Shown piece after piece: positions 11,061 through 22,663 of a DNA stretch of 64,000 nt. The notes below the pieces were generated by a model that was not told where the DNA came from, made no database searches, and was given only the letters and a program-made list of their open reading frames with translations. The stretch's first letter is position 1. Each line of letters starts with the position of its first letter. The stretch is from Macrostomum hystrix (taxonomy: Eukaryota; Platyhelminthes; Macrostomidae), in the NCBI GenBank assembly GCA_950097015.1, contig CATNEN010000002.1, positions 7,282,501 through 7,346,500 of the forward strand, read 5' to 3'. The position numbers and the translations under genes are program-made.

Positions 11061-11719
11061 CATGCGCGACTCCGCAACTCTAGTTGCCCGTTGTCGCCGG
11101 GGGTAAGCGGACTGGGCGGGACGCTTCCGCGCGGCATCCGGTTGAGGCCTCCTGCAGCTGAATTGAAGTAAGTCAAGAAGGTCAGCTAAGCTCAGACCTG
11201 CGGGTGGGAATCCGCGAGTGGATAGTGCGAAGCGGCAAATTCTCTCATTTTAAGTAAGGATAAAGGAACTAGATTGGAATGCGATCCCATATCACGAATT
11301 GCAAACAATCACGTTGCCTGAAGTAATGGGTTAGGGCCGGGACTGTCACTCAAGAAATCCCACTCTGAGCAATTCGGATGATTGGCTGCTTAAGCACAAA
11401 TAGTTGCCGGGTGGGGGAATAGGCGATGATCGATGAGATAAACAAACCAGCTTCGATATCTGCATTCGGCTCTATAAACTCAAAACAGGCCAAGCCAAAT
11501 CTAAACAGAGCAACAGCACTATCTCGCTAAGCCTTGTTATAGCCAATAGATAAAACAATATCTTAAACTACCTGTCAATCTATCGATCAATCAATCAATG
11601 TTTTTGCAGCATTCCTTCATCCGAGTGAACATCCATACCAATAGTGAAATGTCTATGGTAAAAATCGATTCTCATATCTTAGCATAAAAATCAACGTAGC
11701 CTTTAATTTCCGAATCTAC
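11061..11719. other. Intergenic, no gene seen
   Basis: The GC-rich portion up to about 11160 may be more of the retroelement. Beyond it lies AT-rich DNA with a short (atca)n-like stretch at 11575-11600. No coding or RNA gene is supported. Confidence 0.35.
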
Positions 11720-11720
11720 T

Positions 11721-11726
11721 TATAAG
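11721..11726 (+). promoter_or_regulatory. TATA-like box of the CRAL-TRIO gene
   Basis: 'tataag' lies 45 bp upstream of the ATG at 11766, which would put the start site near 11750 and give a very short leader. Spacing is the only support. Confidence 0.3.
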
Positions 11727-11765
11727 AATAATTTCCCACTGGTGAAGCAGCTCGTTACATCAACC

Positions 11766-12863
11766 ATGAACGATGATGATTCAGCCAGCGGGACCGCCAC
11801 ACAAAGCCAGAACGAAGAGGACAGCAATGCTGAGAGTAAGGCGTCGCAAAAGCCGGCGACAGCAACAATAGGCTGGCACAACACCTCCGAGCACGGAATT
11901 TCACTTAAGCAGCATCAGCAGCTGCCGTCCCAGATCCGTATGGTGTGTCGCGGAGCCTCCGAGTTGTTGCACATGCTGGACAAAGAAATTGTCAAGCGCC
12001 TGACGGATCCGAACACGCAGAGTCTGCGAAACACCGTCAGCTGCTCCTGCTGCGGGCGCAACTTTGCCAAGGCGTTCTCACTCCAGGCCGGCTTCATCCG
12101 GGTGTTCTCTCGCAGCGACAGTTTTCGCAGCGAGGCCGAGCGGAAGTTCATCATCGAGGGCGACATGGTGGCGTGGGCAATCGCCGATTCCGACTGCCAG
12201 CCGACCACAGCTCTGGAGCGTCTGGAAGTCATTCAGAAGAACTTCCGTCGGCTGCATCTGAGCAGCCTTCAGGTCTGCAGCGTCTGCCTCCATAGGCCGG
12301 GCTTTCACTTCGTGGATATGGTCGGAACCGACTGCGTAGGTAGGCCGGTCATCTTCTCATCCTTCGACCCTAAGGCCTCTATGGGGCTGAACCTGGCAGA
12401 CCTGCCGGCCTACCTGACGCACCTGTTTTACTGTATTTGCCATGGCCTCAGGTGCGATTTACTTTTCCTGTGTTTGCTATCGATCGGGGCTGTGAAAGCA
12501 ATCAATATGATCTGACCTTTCGTCTCCAGATTTCTGCCGGAAACTCAGCACGGCGTCTGTCTGTTCTTCGACTGTGTCAGCCTGGAGGCCAGCCACTTCA
12601 CGGCTGACACCGTCAGCTCAGTGGCCGAGGTGCTGAAAATGCTGCCCTGTCGGGTGGCGTACGTTATCCTGAGCAGGCTGCGTTATCTGCAGCGCCGCCT
12701 GCTCGTGCCCCTGCTGTACCTCACGGGCATGCAAAACCGAGTGATCTTCTTGCCCAACGGAATCGATCGCGAGAAGATGCTCGACCGGTTGATGTCGACC
12801 CAGATGTTCCAGGAGCCGCTGGCCAAGTGGCTGGTGGACCACTGCTGTGCTGAGGAAGGATGA
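11766..12863 (+). CDS. CRAL-TRIO (Sec14-like) domain protein
   Basis: Two exons, 11766-12451 and 12530-12863, joined across a 78-bp intron (CAG|gtgcga ... ctccag|A); 1,020 nt, 339 residues, in frame. The start is the ATG at 11766; an in-frame GTG upstream is not plausible. The N-terminal 50 residues are Ser/Glu/Gln-rich and disordered-looking. A middle part contains two small Cys groups (CSCCGRNF, VCSVC). The C-terminal half (about 190-339) has the CRAL-TRIO order: GRPVIFSSFDPK strand, then across the intron GVCLFFDCVSLEASHF, MLPCRVAYVILSRL, and the closing KMLDRLMSTQMFQEPLAKW. This fold binds small hydrophobic lipids and ferries or presents them at membranes; the ligand is unknown. The fold assignment comes from pattern recognition. 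Similarity in the N-terminal half is weak. Confidence 0.6.
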
Positions 12864-12998
12864 AGGCTTGCATCGGGATGAGGTACAGGGGAGTGTGCAA
12901 GAGGGAGGAGAAACTTACATTTATGCAAAAATCTGAAAGTTAATTCAGAGGTTTAATTATTCATCGTTCCGATTGAAATTATTCCGATATCCGATATC

Positions 12999-13004
12999 AA
13001 TAAA
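12999..13004 (+). promoter_or_regulatory. Polyadenylation signal AATAAA
   Basis: Canonical hexamer 136 bp after the CRAL-TRIO stop codon, the first one downstream. Confidence 0.5.
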
Positions 13005-13118
13005 TCGACAAGCAGAGGTAATGTCGTGTTACCCTCTCCTGCAATTAAAAATTCTTCAACGAATTCGGTTTTCAAGGTTACTTCGAAAGCTACTGCGGAT
13101 GCTGTAAATATTGTTAGA

Positions 13119-13120
13119 AT

Positions 13121-13156
<36 letters not shown>

Positions 13157-13157
13157 C
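13119..13157. repeat. (AAT)n microsatellite
   Basis: About 12 aat/ata units inside otherwise ordinary AT-rich DNA. The rest of 12864-13589 holds no gene I can support. Confidence 0.9.
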
Positions 13158-13562
13158 ACCCCTGACTTCGAATGCTATTTCAACTCGGTAGAACACAAAA
13201 CCGCTATAAGATAGCATCTGTTGGAAATATCGACATTGCATATCCATCTTTGGTTTGGCATGCAGAGAATAGAAAATTTGCATGGGGATTATATGGGATC
13301 CGATGACATGACAAGCCTTTGGATCACTTTTATCCTTCTATTCCTTGTTGTAAATGGTGGATTTCCATTCATTAACGATGAATCCGCCAAATGGCATTTC
13401 ATCTGTGGGGTATGACATTTCTAACAAATGCTATGGACCAGACAGTATGAAGCCCAATCTAATCCAAGAAAAATATTGATATTAGCCCATATTAGTGACG
13501 AGATCTTGGGCAACTACCTGCATATTAGAGGACATACGTGTACTTGACCTGGTACTGGAGTA

Positions 13563-16500
13563 CTATAGGGGGTGTTTCGGATATACTGCATGGCTCTGAA
13601 GTACCCAGGTTATTTGTATCGGATATACATGGCTCTGAAGTACCCTAGTCGGGTGTACATGGCTCTGAAGTACCCTAGTTATGTGTATCGGATGTACATG
13701 GCTCTGAAGTACCCTAGTTATGTGTATCGGATGTACATGGGACTGAAGTAACCTAATTATGTGTATCGGATGTACATGGCTCTGAAGTACCCTAGTTATG
13801 TGTATCGGATGTACATGGGACTGAAGTAACCTAATTATGTGTATCGGATGTACATGGCTCTGAAGTAACCTAGTTATGTGTATCGGATGTACATGGCTCT
13901 GAAGTACCCTAGTTATGTGTATCGGATGTACATGGCTCTGAAGTACCCTAGTTATGTGTATCGGATGTACATGGCTCTGAAGTACCCTAGTTATGTGTAT
14001 CGGATGTACATGGCTCTGAAGTACCCTAATTATGTGTATCGGATGTACATGGCTCTGAAGTTCCCTAATTATGTGTATCGGTTGTACATGGCTCTGAAGT
14101 ACCCTAATTATGTGTATCGGATGTACATGGCTCTGAAGTACCCTAATTATGTGTATCGGATGTACATGGCTCTGAAGTACCCTAATTATGTGTATCGGAT
14201 GTACATGGCTCTGAAGTACCCTAGTTATGTGTATCGGATGTACATGGCTCTGAAGTACCCTAGTCGGGTGTACATGGCTCTGAAGTACCCTAGTTATGTG
14301 TATCGGATGTACATGGCTCTGAAGTACCCTAGTCGGGTGTACATGGCTCTGAAGTACCCTAGTTATGTGTATCGGATGTACATGGCTCTGAAGTACCCTA
14401 ATTATGTGTATCGGATGTACATGGCTCTGAAGTAACCTAATTATGTGTATCGGATGTACATGGCTCTGAAGTACCCTAGTTATGTGTATGGGATGTACAT
14501 GTCTCTGAAGTTCCCTAATTATGTGTATCGGATGTACATGTCTCTGAAGTACCCTAGTTATGTGTATCGGATGTACATGGCTCTGAAGTACCCTAATTAT
14601 GTGTATCGGTTGTACATGGCTCTGAAGTTCCCTAATTATGTGTATCGGATGTACATGGCTCTGAAGTACCCTAATTATGTGTATCGGATGTACATGGCTC
14701 TGAAGTAACCTAATTATGTGTATCGGATGTACATGGCTCTGAAGTACCCTAGTTATGTGTATGGGATGTACATGTCTCTGAAGTTCCCTAATTATGTGTA
14801 TCGGATGTACATGTCTCTGAAGTACCCTAGTTATGTGTATCGGATGTACATGGCTCTGAAGTACCCTAATTATGTGTATCGGTTGTACATGGCTCTGAAG
14901 TTCCCTAATTATGTGTATCGGATGTACATGGCTCTGAAGTACCCTAATTATGTGTATCGGATGTACATGTCTCTGAAGTACCCTAGTTATGTGTATCGGA
15001 TGTACATGGCTCTGAAGTACCCTAATTATGTGTATCGGATGTACATGGCTCTGAAGTACCCTAATTATGTGTATCGGTTGTACATGGCTCTGAAGTACCC
15101 TAATTATGTGTATCGGATGTACATGGCTCTGAAGTACCCTAATTATGTGTATCGGATGTACATGGCTCTGAAGTACCCTAATTATGTGTATCGGATGTAC
15201 ATGGCTCTGAAGTACCCTAGTTATGTGTATCGGATGTACATGGCTCTGAAGTACCCTAGTCGGGTGTACATGGCTCTGAAGTACCCTAGTTATGTGTATC
15301 GGATGTACATGGCTCTGAAGTACCCTAATTATGTGTATCGGATGTACATGGCTCTGAAGTAACCTAATTATGTGTATCGGATGTACATGGCTCTGAAGTA
15401 CCCTAGTTATGTGTATGGGATGTACATGTCTCTGAAGTTCCCTAATTATGTGTATCGGATGTACATGGCTCTGAAGTACCCTAGTTATGTGTATCGGATG
15501 TACATGTCTCTGAAGTACCCTAGTTATGTGTATCGGATGTACATGGCTCTGAAGTACCCTAATTATGTGTATCGGTTGTACATGGCTCTGAAGTTCCCTA
15601 ATTATGTGTATCGGATGTACATGGCTCTGAAGTACCCTAATTATGTGTATCGGATGTACATGTCTCTGAAGTTCCCTAATTATGTGTATCGGATGTACGT
15701 AGCACTGAAGTACCCTAATTATGTGTATCGGATGCACATGGGACTGAAGTACCCTAATTATGTGTATCGGATGTACATGGCTCTGAAGTACCCTAGTTAT
15801 GTGTATCGGATGTACATGGCTCTGAAGTACCCTAGTTATGTGTATCGGATGTACATGGCTCTGAAGTACCCTAGTTATGTGTATCGGATGTACATGGCTC
15901 TGAAGTACCCTAGTTATGTGTATCGGATGTACATGGCTCTGAAGTTCCCTAATTATGTGTATCGGATGTACATGGCTCTGAAGTTCCCTAATTATGTGTA
16001 TCGGATGTACATGGCTCTGAAGTTCCCTAATTATGTGTATCGGTTGTACATGGCTCTGAAGTTCCCTAGTTATGTGTATCGGATGTACATGGCTCTGAAG
16101 TACCCTAGTTATGTGTATCGGATGTACATGGCTCTGAAGTTCCCTAATTATGTGTATCGGATGTACATGGCTCTGAAGTACCCTAATTATGTGTATCGGT
16201 TGTACATGGCTCTGAAGTTCCCTAATTATGTGTATCGGATGTACATGGCTCTGAAGTACCCTAATTATGTGTATCGGATGTACATGGCTCTGAAGTACCC
16301 TAGTTATGTGTATCGGATGTACATGGCTCTGAAGTTCCCTAATTATGTGTATCGGATGTACATGGCTCTGAAGTACCCTAATTATGTGTATCGGTTGTAC
16401 ATGGCTCTGAAGTTCCCTAATTATGTGTATCGGATGTACATGGCTCTGAAGTACCCTAATTATGTGTATCGGATGTACATGTCTCTGAAGTTCCCTAATT

Positions 16501-17228
16501 ATGTGTATCGGATGTACATGGCACTGAAGTACCCTAATTATGTGTATCGGATGCACATGGGACTGAAGTAACCTAATTATGTGTATCGGATGTACATGGC
16601 TCTGAAGTACCCTAGTTATGTGTATCGGATGTACATGGCTCTGAAGTACCCTAGTTATGTGTATCGGATGTACATGGCTCTGAAGTACCCTAGTTATGTG
16701 TATCGGATGTACATGGCTCTGAAGTACCCTAATTATGTGTATCGGATGTACATGGCTCTGAAGTACCCTAGTTATGTGTATCGGATGTACATGGCTCTGA
16801 AGTTCCCTAATTATGTGTATCGGATGTACATGGCTCTGAAGTACCCTAATTATGTGTATCGGTTGTACATGGCTCTGAAGTTCCCTAATTATGTGTATCG
16901 GATGTACATGGCTCTGAAGTACCCTAATTATGTGTATCGGATGTACATGTCTCTGAAGTTCCCTAATTATGTGTATCGGATGTACATGGCACTGAAGTAC
17001 CCTAATTATGTGTATCGGATGCACATGGGACTGAAGTAACCTAATTATGTGTATCGGATGTACATGGCTCTGAAGTACCCTAGTTATGTGTATCGGATGT
17101 ACATGGCTCTGAAGTACCCTAGTTATGTGTATCGGATGTACATGGCTCTGAAGTACCCTAGTTATGTGTATCGGTTGTACATGGCTCTGAACAGAGATAA
17201 TTTTTGACGGCGAAGTCAGCTGCACCAT
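13563..17228 (-). CDS. Uninterrupted repeat ORF on minus strand of 39-bp array (doubtful)
   Basis: From an ATG at 17228 in unique DNA, one minus-strand frame stays open for 1,221 codons, ending in unique DNA at 13563. It encodes a 13-residue repeat of the type HVHPIHIIRVLQS. No signal peptide, no recognised domain. The four common unit variants (I/T, V/E, H/Q, S/R) are all non-synonymous in this frame and synonymous variants are scarce, which points to array homogenisation rather than protein selection. Against that, the + strand frames are stopped repeatedly by taa while this one never is, and every indel is in frame. Treated as a candidate only. Confidence 0.18.
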   Translation of the reverse strand: MVQLTSPSKIISVQSHVQPIHITRVLQSHVHPIHITRVLQSHVHPIHITRVLQSHVHPIHIIRLLQSHVHPIHIIRVLQCHVHPIHIIRELQRHVHPIHIIRVLQSHVHPIHIIRELQSHVQPIHIIRVLQSHVHPIHIIRELQSHVHPIHITRVLQSHVHPIHIIRVLQSHVHPIHITRVLQSHVHPIHITRVLQSHVHPIHITRVLQSHVHPIHIIRLLQSHVHPIHIIRVLQCHVHPIHIIRELQRHVHPIHIIRVLQSHVHPIHIIRELQSHVQPIHIIRVLQSHVHPIHIIRELQSHVHPIHITRVLQSHVHPIHIIRVLQSHVHPIHIIRELQSHVQPIHIIRVLQSHVHPIHIIRELQSHVHPIHITRVLQSHVHPIHITRELQSHVQPIHIIRELQSHVHPIHIIRELQSHVHPIHIIRELQSHVHPIHITRVLQSHVHPIHITRVLQSHVHPIHITRVLQSHVHPIHITRVLQSHVHPIHIIRVLQSHVHPIHIIRVLQCYVHPIHIIRELQRHVHPIHIIRVLQSHVHPIHIIRELQSHVQPIHIIRVLQSHVHPIHITRVLQRHVHPIHITRVLQSHVHPIHIIRELQRHVHPIHITRVLQSHVHPIHIIRLLQSHVHPIHIIRVLQSHVHPIHITRVLQSHVHPTRVLQSHVHPIHITRVLQSHVHPIHIIRVLQSHVHPIHIIRVLQSHVHPIHIIRVLQSHVQPIHIIRVLQSHVHPIHIIRVLQSHVHPIHITRVLQRHVHPIHIIRVLQSHVHPIHIIRELQSHVQPIHIIRVLQSHVHPIHITRVLQRHVHPIHIIRELQRHVHPIHITRVLQSHVHPIHIIRLLQSHVHPIHIIRVLQSHVHPIHIIRELQSHVQPIHIIRVLQSHVHPIHITRVLQRHVHPIHIIRELQRHVHPIHITRVLQSHVHPIHIIRLLQSHVHPIHIIRVLQSHVHPIHITRVLQSHVHPTRVLQSHVHPIHITRVLQSHVHPTRVLQSHVHPIHITRVLQSHVHPIHIIRVLQSHVHPIHIIRVLQSHVHPIHIIRVLQSHVQPIHIIRELQSHVHPIHIIRVLQSHVHPIHITRVLQSHVHPIHITRVLQSHVHPIHITRVLQSHVHPIHITRLLQSHVHPIHIIRLLQSHVHPIHITRVLQSHVHPIHIIRLLQSHVHPIHITRVLQSHVHPIHITRVLQSHVHPTRVLQSHVYPIQITWVLQSHAVYPKHPL
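13590..17190. repeat. Minisatellite, 39-bp unit, about 92 copies
   Basis: Units contain 'tgtatcggatgtacatggct' and 'ctgaagtaccctagttatg'. A 9-bp-deleted 30-bp unit ('ctagtcgggtgtacatggct') recurs at about 13648, 14271, 14331 and 15257. Higher-order structure is clear: the seven-unit block from 14445 repeats at 14718 (273 bp = 7 x 39) and again at 15372 (654 bp later = 17 x 39 - 9). All length changes are multiples of three. Confidence 0.97.
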
Positions 17229-20200
17229 TTTTATCAATTCGAGCTATATGCTCGTTTTTATTGCGAAACTATATGTCTTACGAAATTGCTCATTGCAAAA
17301 CTAATATAAAAGGGGCATTTTGTCGACCTTGAATTTTAAAGCTGTTAAAAAGGCTACTGACACGAAAAATAGTTACAACAGTTGGCGTTCTTGTTAAAAT
17401 TCTGAGGAAATCTTTTGGGCAAGAAAGAGGCTAATATTTTCTTTAAGTACACACAGATAGCAAACATGAGTTGGCTCGATCAATTGTGTCTGGAGATTTC
17501 GCAACTTTGAGGATGTTTGCGGCCTTCGAGTCTGTATAGAATAACTGAAATCTGTGTGAAGTACACAGTACAATGGTTGTCAGGAACAGGCATATATGAC
17601 ACTGAATAAATCAGATGCATGAAGTCACACGCATGGACAGCCATGAAGTGTGTCTGTACGTGTGCTGCAGTGCAAATATGTACACACCTGCAAGCCGATA
17701 TAGACAGCAAGAGAGGGCTAGTGGTGGTGTGTGACATGTGGCATGTGTTTAAGTCTACGGTTTGGCGCAAAAGATTACATTTATGTCGACTGTCGCAATA
17801 CAATACGCTAGACATGCATACCAATTTGCCAACAATGCGCATTATTGTCAAGTCAGTCACATTTGATGCAGTCGATCTTCCAAAGTTTGCAATTGTTTAA
17901 CCAGCTGTCAATTGCTCACGAAAAATCAAATAAGGAATTACACTTCCCTATTTCCCGTCTACCCTGCGTGTATGTGGTCGCGTAGCCTATTTGTGACCAT
18001 TGTCTGCTCGTCCTTTTTTAACGGTGGGGTTTGTGGTTGCCGGTCGGTTAGATTCTTGCCGAATCTCTTCCGCTGTGCACTGTATATTTTTGGATTGCCC
18101 CTTGGCTTGGACACGATACAAGGTGATTAGATCTCAGTAGAGCCCCCCGATTTTGCCAGTGGAAGGGCAGTTAATATCTAACTATAATCACAACGATCAA
18201 AATTCTATATAGGCCCTATACGTGAGAGACTGGCACAATGCATTTGTGCATTTTACATTTTTGTATGGGATGGTGGCATTTTGGAAATAACAATAACAGA
18301 GCAGCTTGATTCGGGAAACGCATTCGGATTGTAGCAACAATTTCGGGAAAAGGAAGGGCGCATTTTATATAATTAACAACAGTTTTTGGAGGTGTGTGGT
18401 GGAAAATGTTCACGGGAGACCATGGCAGGCATTATATAGGAGCACCCACTTTTACCTATTGCGGACCCGGCGATGGGACCACAATCTGCCAGCCCACTAG
18501 ATTCACGACGGAGCAAGCCGTGAAATAGGGCTTCCGCAGGCGGGCAGCCCTGTGGGGAACCCCTGCCTGAGGTAGGGTGGTAAAGGAGCGGCAATGCCAA
18601 ACCAAACTAGTTTGGAAAATTGACCACAAGGACCCGCGTGGGGTATACAGCCCAACCTGGGGTTAGAGCCGCAAGTCTTGGCCCGCAGGGATTGGCACAG
18701 GTGTGCCCTGAAGCCCGGAAACAAGGACCTTGGGCCGATAGAATTGGATTAAGGCCAGAGAGACCCGCACCCGTTGACCCAGGATGTAAAACCATTTAAC
18801 GTATTTTATTACGATAGCTTTTTTGCACTACTTCGTTTCTTATAAGGCAGTATTTCCATTTATTTTATATCAAAGGTCCTTTAGGGCAAATGCATAAGCC
18901 AAAGTCGTTATTATAGGATACTAAAAATGTTCTTCATGCATAATCAAAATTCTTGGTTTAATTTTAATCCTCCGTGACATGCAAATGCATATTATTTCAT
19001 AAAGTTTGTTTCTAGGTATTTATGGGGCTGCATGTTTGTGCTTGCTAGTGATTGGCATCTTACTTCAAAGTCAACTTTAACAAAAAAAGATTTTTGTAAT
19101 TAAATGAAGTATAATATACAGATTCTTTATCAAAATCCGTTAAGTTGTCAAAGTTGTTCAGATTTAAAATATAACACCGTAAAAAAGTATAACAAAGCAC
19201 TAGAAAACTTTTGAAAAACTATGATATTCTTTTTTAGTTCTGATAATTTGTTTGTCAAGTTCAAAGTTAAAATATTTTTTAGTTCTTAATTAGTGCTTTG
19301 ATTGTTGCTTTTTGGCACAAAAATAATGACGAGATTCTTGCAAATCTGTGTAAAATGCCGATTTAGCTTTTTAGCAAGCTGTAACTTCACAGTGCGACTA
19401 ATATATGGTTTAGGCCTTGTTTGAGGTTTCTTAAATGTAGTGATATAGCTGGGATAAGATTTTCTGTTGCATTTTCTAATTCTCTCACTATCGAGTTGTG
19501 GCTTAGGCATAGGCCTAACAGTATATATCAAGGTCTAATAGCCTATGAGATCATATATCACATGTTATATTTAGATCAGATAATTTACATATAATTTAGT
19601 TTATTTTGTGTAGAAAAGAAACTTAATTTCACACTTTGGGGCATTGTTTCCATGCCTTTTGATGAACATAAAATAAGCTTCAATATTATAAATTTAATAG
19701 ACAAGGCTACAGTGTATAGTTGTGGCTATTGTTGTGACTGTAATTATAGAACTTTAGGGCAAAGCAGCCATGTCCATTAGCAAACCATGATGACAATGAT
19801 CTTACTCTATGGGCCAAAACTAGGGAAATAGTGGCTATTTTTATATTGAGTTGTAGTAATTGCTTGGGGATCTTAAAAATAGTGAAATTTTAACTAGTGT
19901 CCTTTTGCCACCCATTTTTATACCCAAGGGGAAAATGTCTTGCTTGAAAAAAATTAGGCAGCACTTGAATGATAACAGGGTTGGGTGGTGTCTGATTAGT
20001 TGATAGACTATGTAAGGCTGTCCTCTGGTTAGAGAAACTCACATCAGGGTGTCCATAGTATCTTAGTTTGCTTTCTATAGTTGTAGTCCTTGAAGGTCTA
20101 GGAGTCTGTCTAGATAAAGGTGACACTAGACACCCGGTGACCACCAAGGATGAAGATAATGCAGGCATATTTAGGTGACATGCTGATAAATTTTAAAGGC

Positions 20201-20523
20201 ATGGCAAGGCTATACTGAGGCATAGTGCTAATTTGGTATAGGGGTGTATGAAATAGTATTCCACTAGCACTTATGGGAAAAATCTGACCTTTGGCCAAAA
20301 GCATTGAATATCGTGAAGGTTTAAAAAGAAAGCTGGTGACTTAATTCTTGTTTCAGAAGATGCACAAAAAAGGTGGCCCTTGAGTTTTGTTTGCTTGTGT
20401 TGCTCCAATCAGGTGCAGCAAAATTTATTTCCAGCGGTAATCACCCCCCTTGATCCATCGGTTGTTCTACTGTTAACACTCACCTATAAGATATCTTGCT
20501 AGCATTCAAAAGTGTGACTTGCA
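17191..20523. other. Intergenic, AT-rich, with one GC-rich block
   Basis: No supported gene across 3.3 kb. Positions 18500-18790 differ sharply in composition (GC-rich, with phrases such as 'ggggaacccctgcctgaggt' and 'ggcccgcagggattggcaca'); the style resembles untranslated or terminal parts of retroelements but I cannot assign a family. 19300-19900 is ordinary AT-rich DNA. A 126-codon minus-strand frame at 17480-17860 has no domain and poor codon character. Confidence 0.4.
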
Positions 20524-22569
20524 ATGTTAAATTCTGCATTGCAGGATCGCAGCAGCCAAATTCCACCACATCTGCCAGCGATTGGCGAGTTGGCTGCAGG
20601 TCCTCGACATTTGCAACCTCGGCACCTGCTCGCACCATTTCGTCATTATCATCATCAGCATCAACAGCATCAGCAGTACAGATTCCACCAGGCGCCGCCT
20701 CCTAGGCATCTGCATCCCGGACCTCGTCCCATCGGCCAGTTGGCTATGCCTTCGCCTTCCGCCCCTCCCCCGCCGCCTCCCCCACCTCCACCGCCAGCGG
20801 CAGATGTGACGAATGAAGCCACAAATTCAAACATCGGCGCCTACTGCGCGAGCCGCGTGCCCCCACCGCCATTCCCAGTTGCCAGCCAGTTGAGCAGTCG
20901 ATCGTCAGCTTCAATTAATGAGCAGCTGCACGATTATCCTACTCCAAACAAGATGGCCCGCCTGGCCAATCACAATGAGCCTTTGTTTGCATCCGATGAT
21001 TATTACAAAGAACCACCAGCTGCGGAAGTTGAAAACCAGACCGATGAGGTTCAAGACGAGATCAGTGACGCGGAATCTGTTGAAATTGATGACGGTCATC
21101 CGGACGGATGTTCGGCAGCGGGCCCAACAGAGACTCTGCTCTCCCGTTGCTACAGACGCGCCCTGTCGCGCGAGTCTGTACAGCCGGGCTTCGCCAGGAT
21201 TCGCGGAATGGCCGCGTTGGCCGCCGAACCTGACCGGGAGCTGCTGGCTGAATTGGCTAGCTTGAAGTCCCTGCCTGAGCCGCCTGTGATGCAATTCTAT
21301 TCGTGCGATTATTGCTCGTTTAGCACCGAATTCGAGGGTCAGGCGGCAATCAAACTCGTCATGGAGCATCTGACAGCTGCTGGACACGGCACCGCTAGCA
21401 GGTTCGCGCACTGTCCTGCTACACCTATTTATAATGCACCTGTTATTAATATAGCTAAAATAGCTGTCTAAAATATGGCTACACCTGTTAAAAGTGCAGC
21501 TGATGATGAATCACACAGGTACGCGCGCACGGAGGACGGCCGTGTGTCGGTGTCTAACCCGGCCCAGCTGGTCGCCCCCAGTCGCAGCAAGCGGGCCGCC
21601 GATGCCAGTCGTGTGGCCATTGTCTGTCCAGCCTGCCTGCTCCAATTCGACAGCAAATTCGCCTGCGGCCTGCACCACCTGCTGCACCACTCTGGCCGCA
21701 CCGAACGCTACGCCCTGCTGCCCGTGCTGGCCAGCCGCAGTGTCGCATTCACCCCAGCTCACCTGTGCAAGCCCTGCGGTCGGGAGTTCGCGTCGGCTGA
21801 AGAACTGCACCGGCATTGGATCACCGGGGCCGGCTGCTGTCCTTTTCCTGGACTACCGACTGACCAGCAGCAGCAGCAGCAAGCTGTCCTGGTTCATGTG
21901 GCCTGTCCCTACTGCAAGAGACAATTCGCTTCTGTGTTGCGGTCACAGACGACCGCTGGTGAGTGACCGCGCTCGGACCAATGTCGATGACGATGAGAAA
22001 ATCAGTGCAGATGTACACACATGTGTGAGCGTATGCCTGTGTACAGTAACTGTGTGCGTGTGTGCTCAGGAGTCAGCGAAATGGGCAGAATTGTCTCCTC
22101 GTTGGTTACCAGGTTATAATGATATTTTGTGAATGCAATGAGCTCAGGCCATATCTGACCATTTTTCATCACGTCATGCTCATACTTGTCTCATCTCAAA
22201 CCTGCTCAATTGTCCAAAGGTGCTGCTTCTGTCAGCTCATACTCGCCGTCCTGCCGCACCGCGCTGTCATTGCTGGCTGCCCGTCGTCACATTGTTGGGT
22301 TGCACGTCCAGCGCAGCTCCGGCAGCCACGCCGCCCTCTTGAACATGCGCGTCACCTTCCTGGGCCTGGGTGCGAATCGAACTCGCGTCCTCACCGTGCC
22401 ACCGTTGACCCAGCGCAGCCCGTGCGACACCCTGCTGTACTGCATCAAGCTGGCCAAGGAGGTCAAGGCGCAGCTGGACAGGGACTGCCCTGCCAGCTGC
22501 CCGCTCTCTGAGCGGATGCGGGCCGAGATTGTCCAACTGCAGCAGATAATGCTGGCTGCTGCCAAGTAG
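20524..22569 (+). CDS. C2H2-type zinc-finger protein
   Basis: Three exons: 20524-21401, 21519-21958, 22220-22569 (1,668 nt, 555 residues, phases 2 and 1 agree). N-terminal third is His/Gln/Pro-rich with an 11-proline run (about residues 82-92), then an acidic Glu/Asp stretch. Zinc-binding groups follow: CDYC...H-x5-H ending at the first splice (about 260-287), CPAC...HHLLHH (about 329-352), CKPCGREF...HRH (about 375-392) and CPYCKRQF (about 425), whose ligands would come from exon 3. Exon 3 is helical and ends QIMLAAAK. Likely nuclear and nucleic-acid binding; no orthologue recognised. The 5' end is uncertain: 'tctgcattgcag' at 20533-20544 looks like a splice or trans-splice acceptor, in which case the ATG at 20524 is intronic and the true start lies in another exon or at Met75. 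Intron 2 uses an AAG acceptor and carries a SINE fragment. Confidence 0.65.
21988..22110 (+). mobile_element. SINE family 1 fragment (3' half) in intron
   Basis: Matches the 'cagatgtacacac ... gtgtgctcaggagtcagcgaaatgggcagaat' part of the copy at 47937-48306. It lacks the tRNA-like head and sits in intron 2 of the zinc-finger gene, same strand. Confidence 0.8.
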
Positions 22570-22663
22570 GGCCACAGCACAATGGACATGCTTCTTCTGC
22601 TCAAACGAGTCCAGAGCTGTTGCAATTCCTTTAATCTTTTTTATTAATCTAGATTTTCTAGAT

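Noticed and set aside
17480-17860. Minus-strand 126-codon ORF
   Set aside because: Odd residue use, no similarity, AT-rich intergenic setting.
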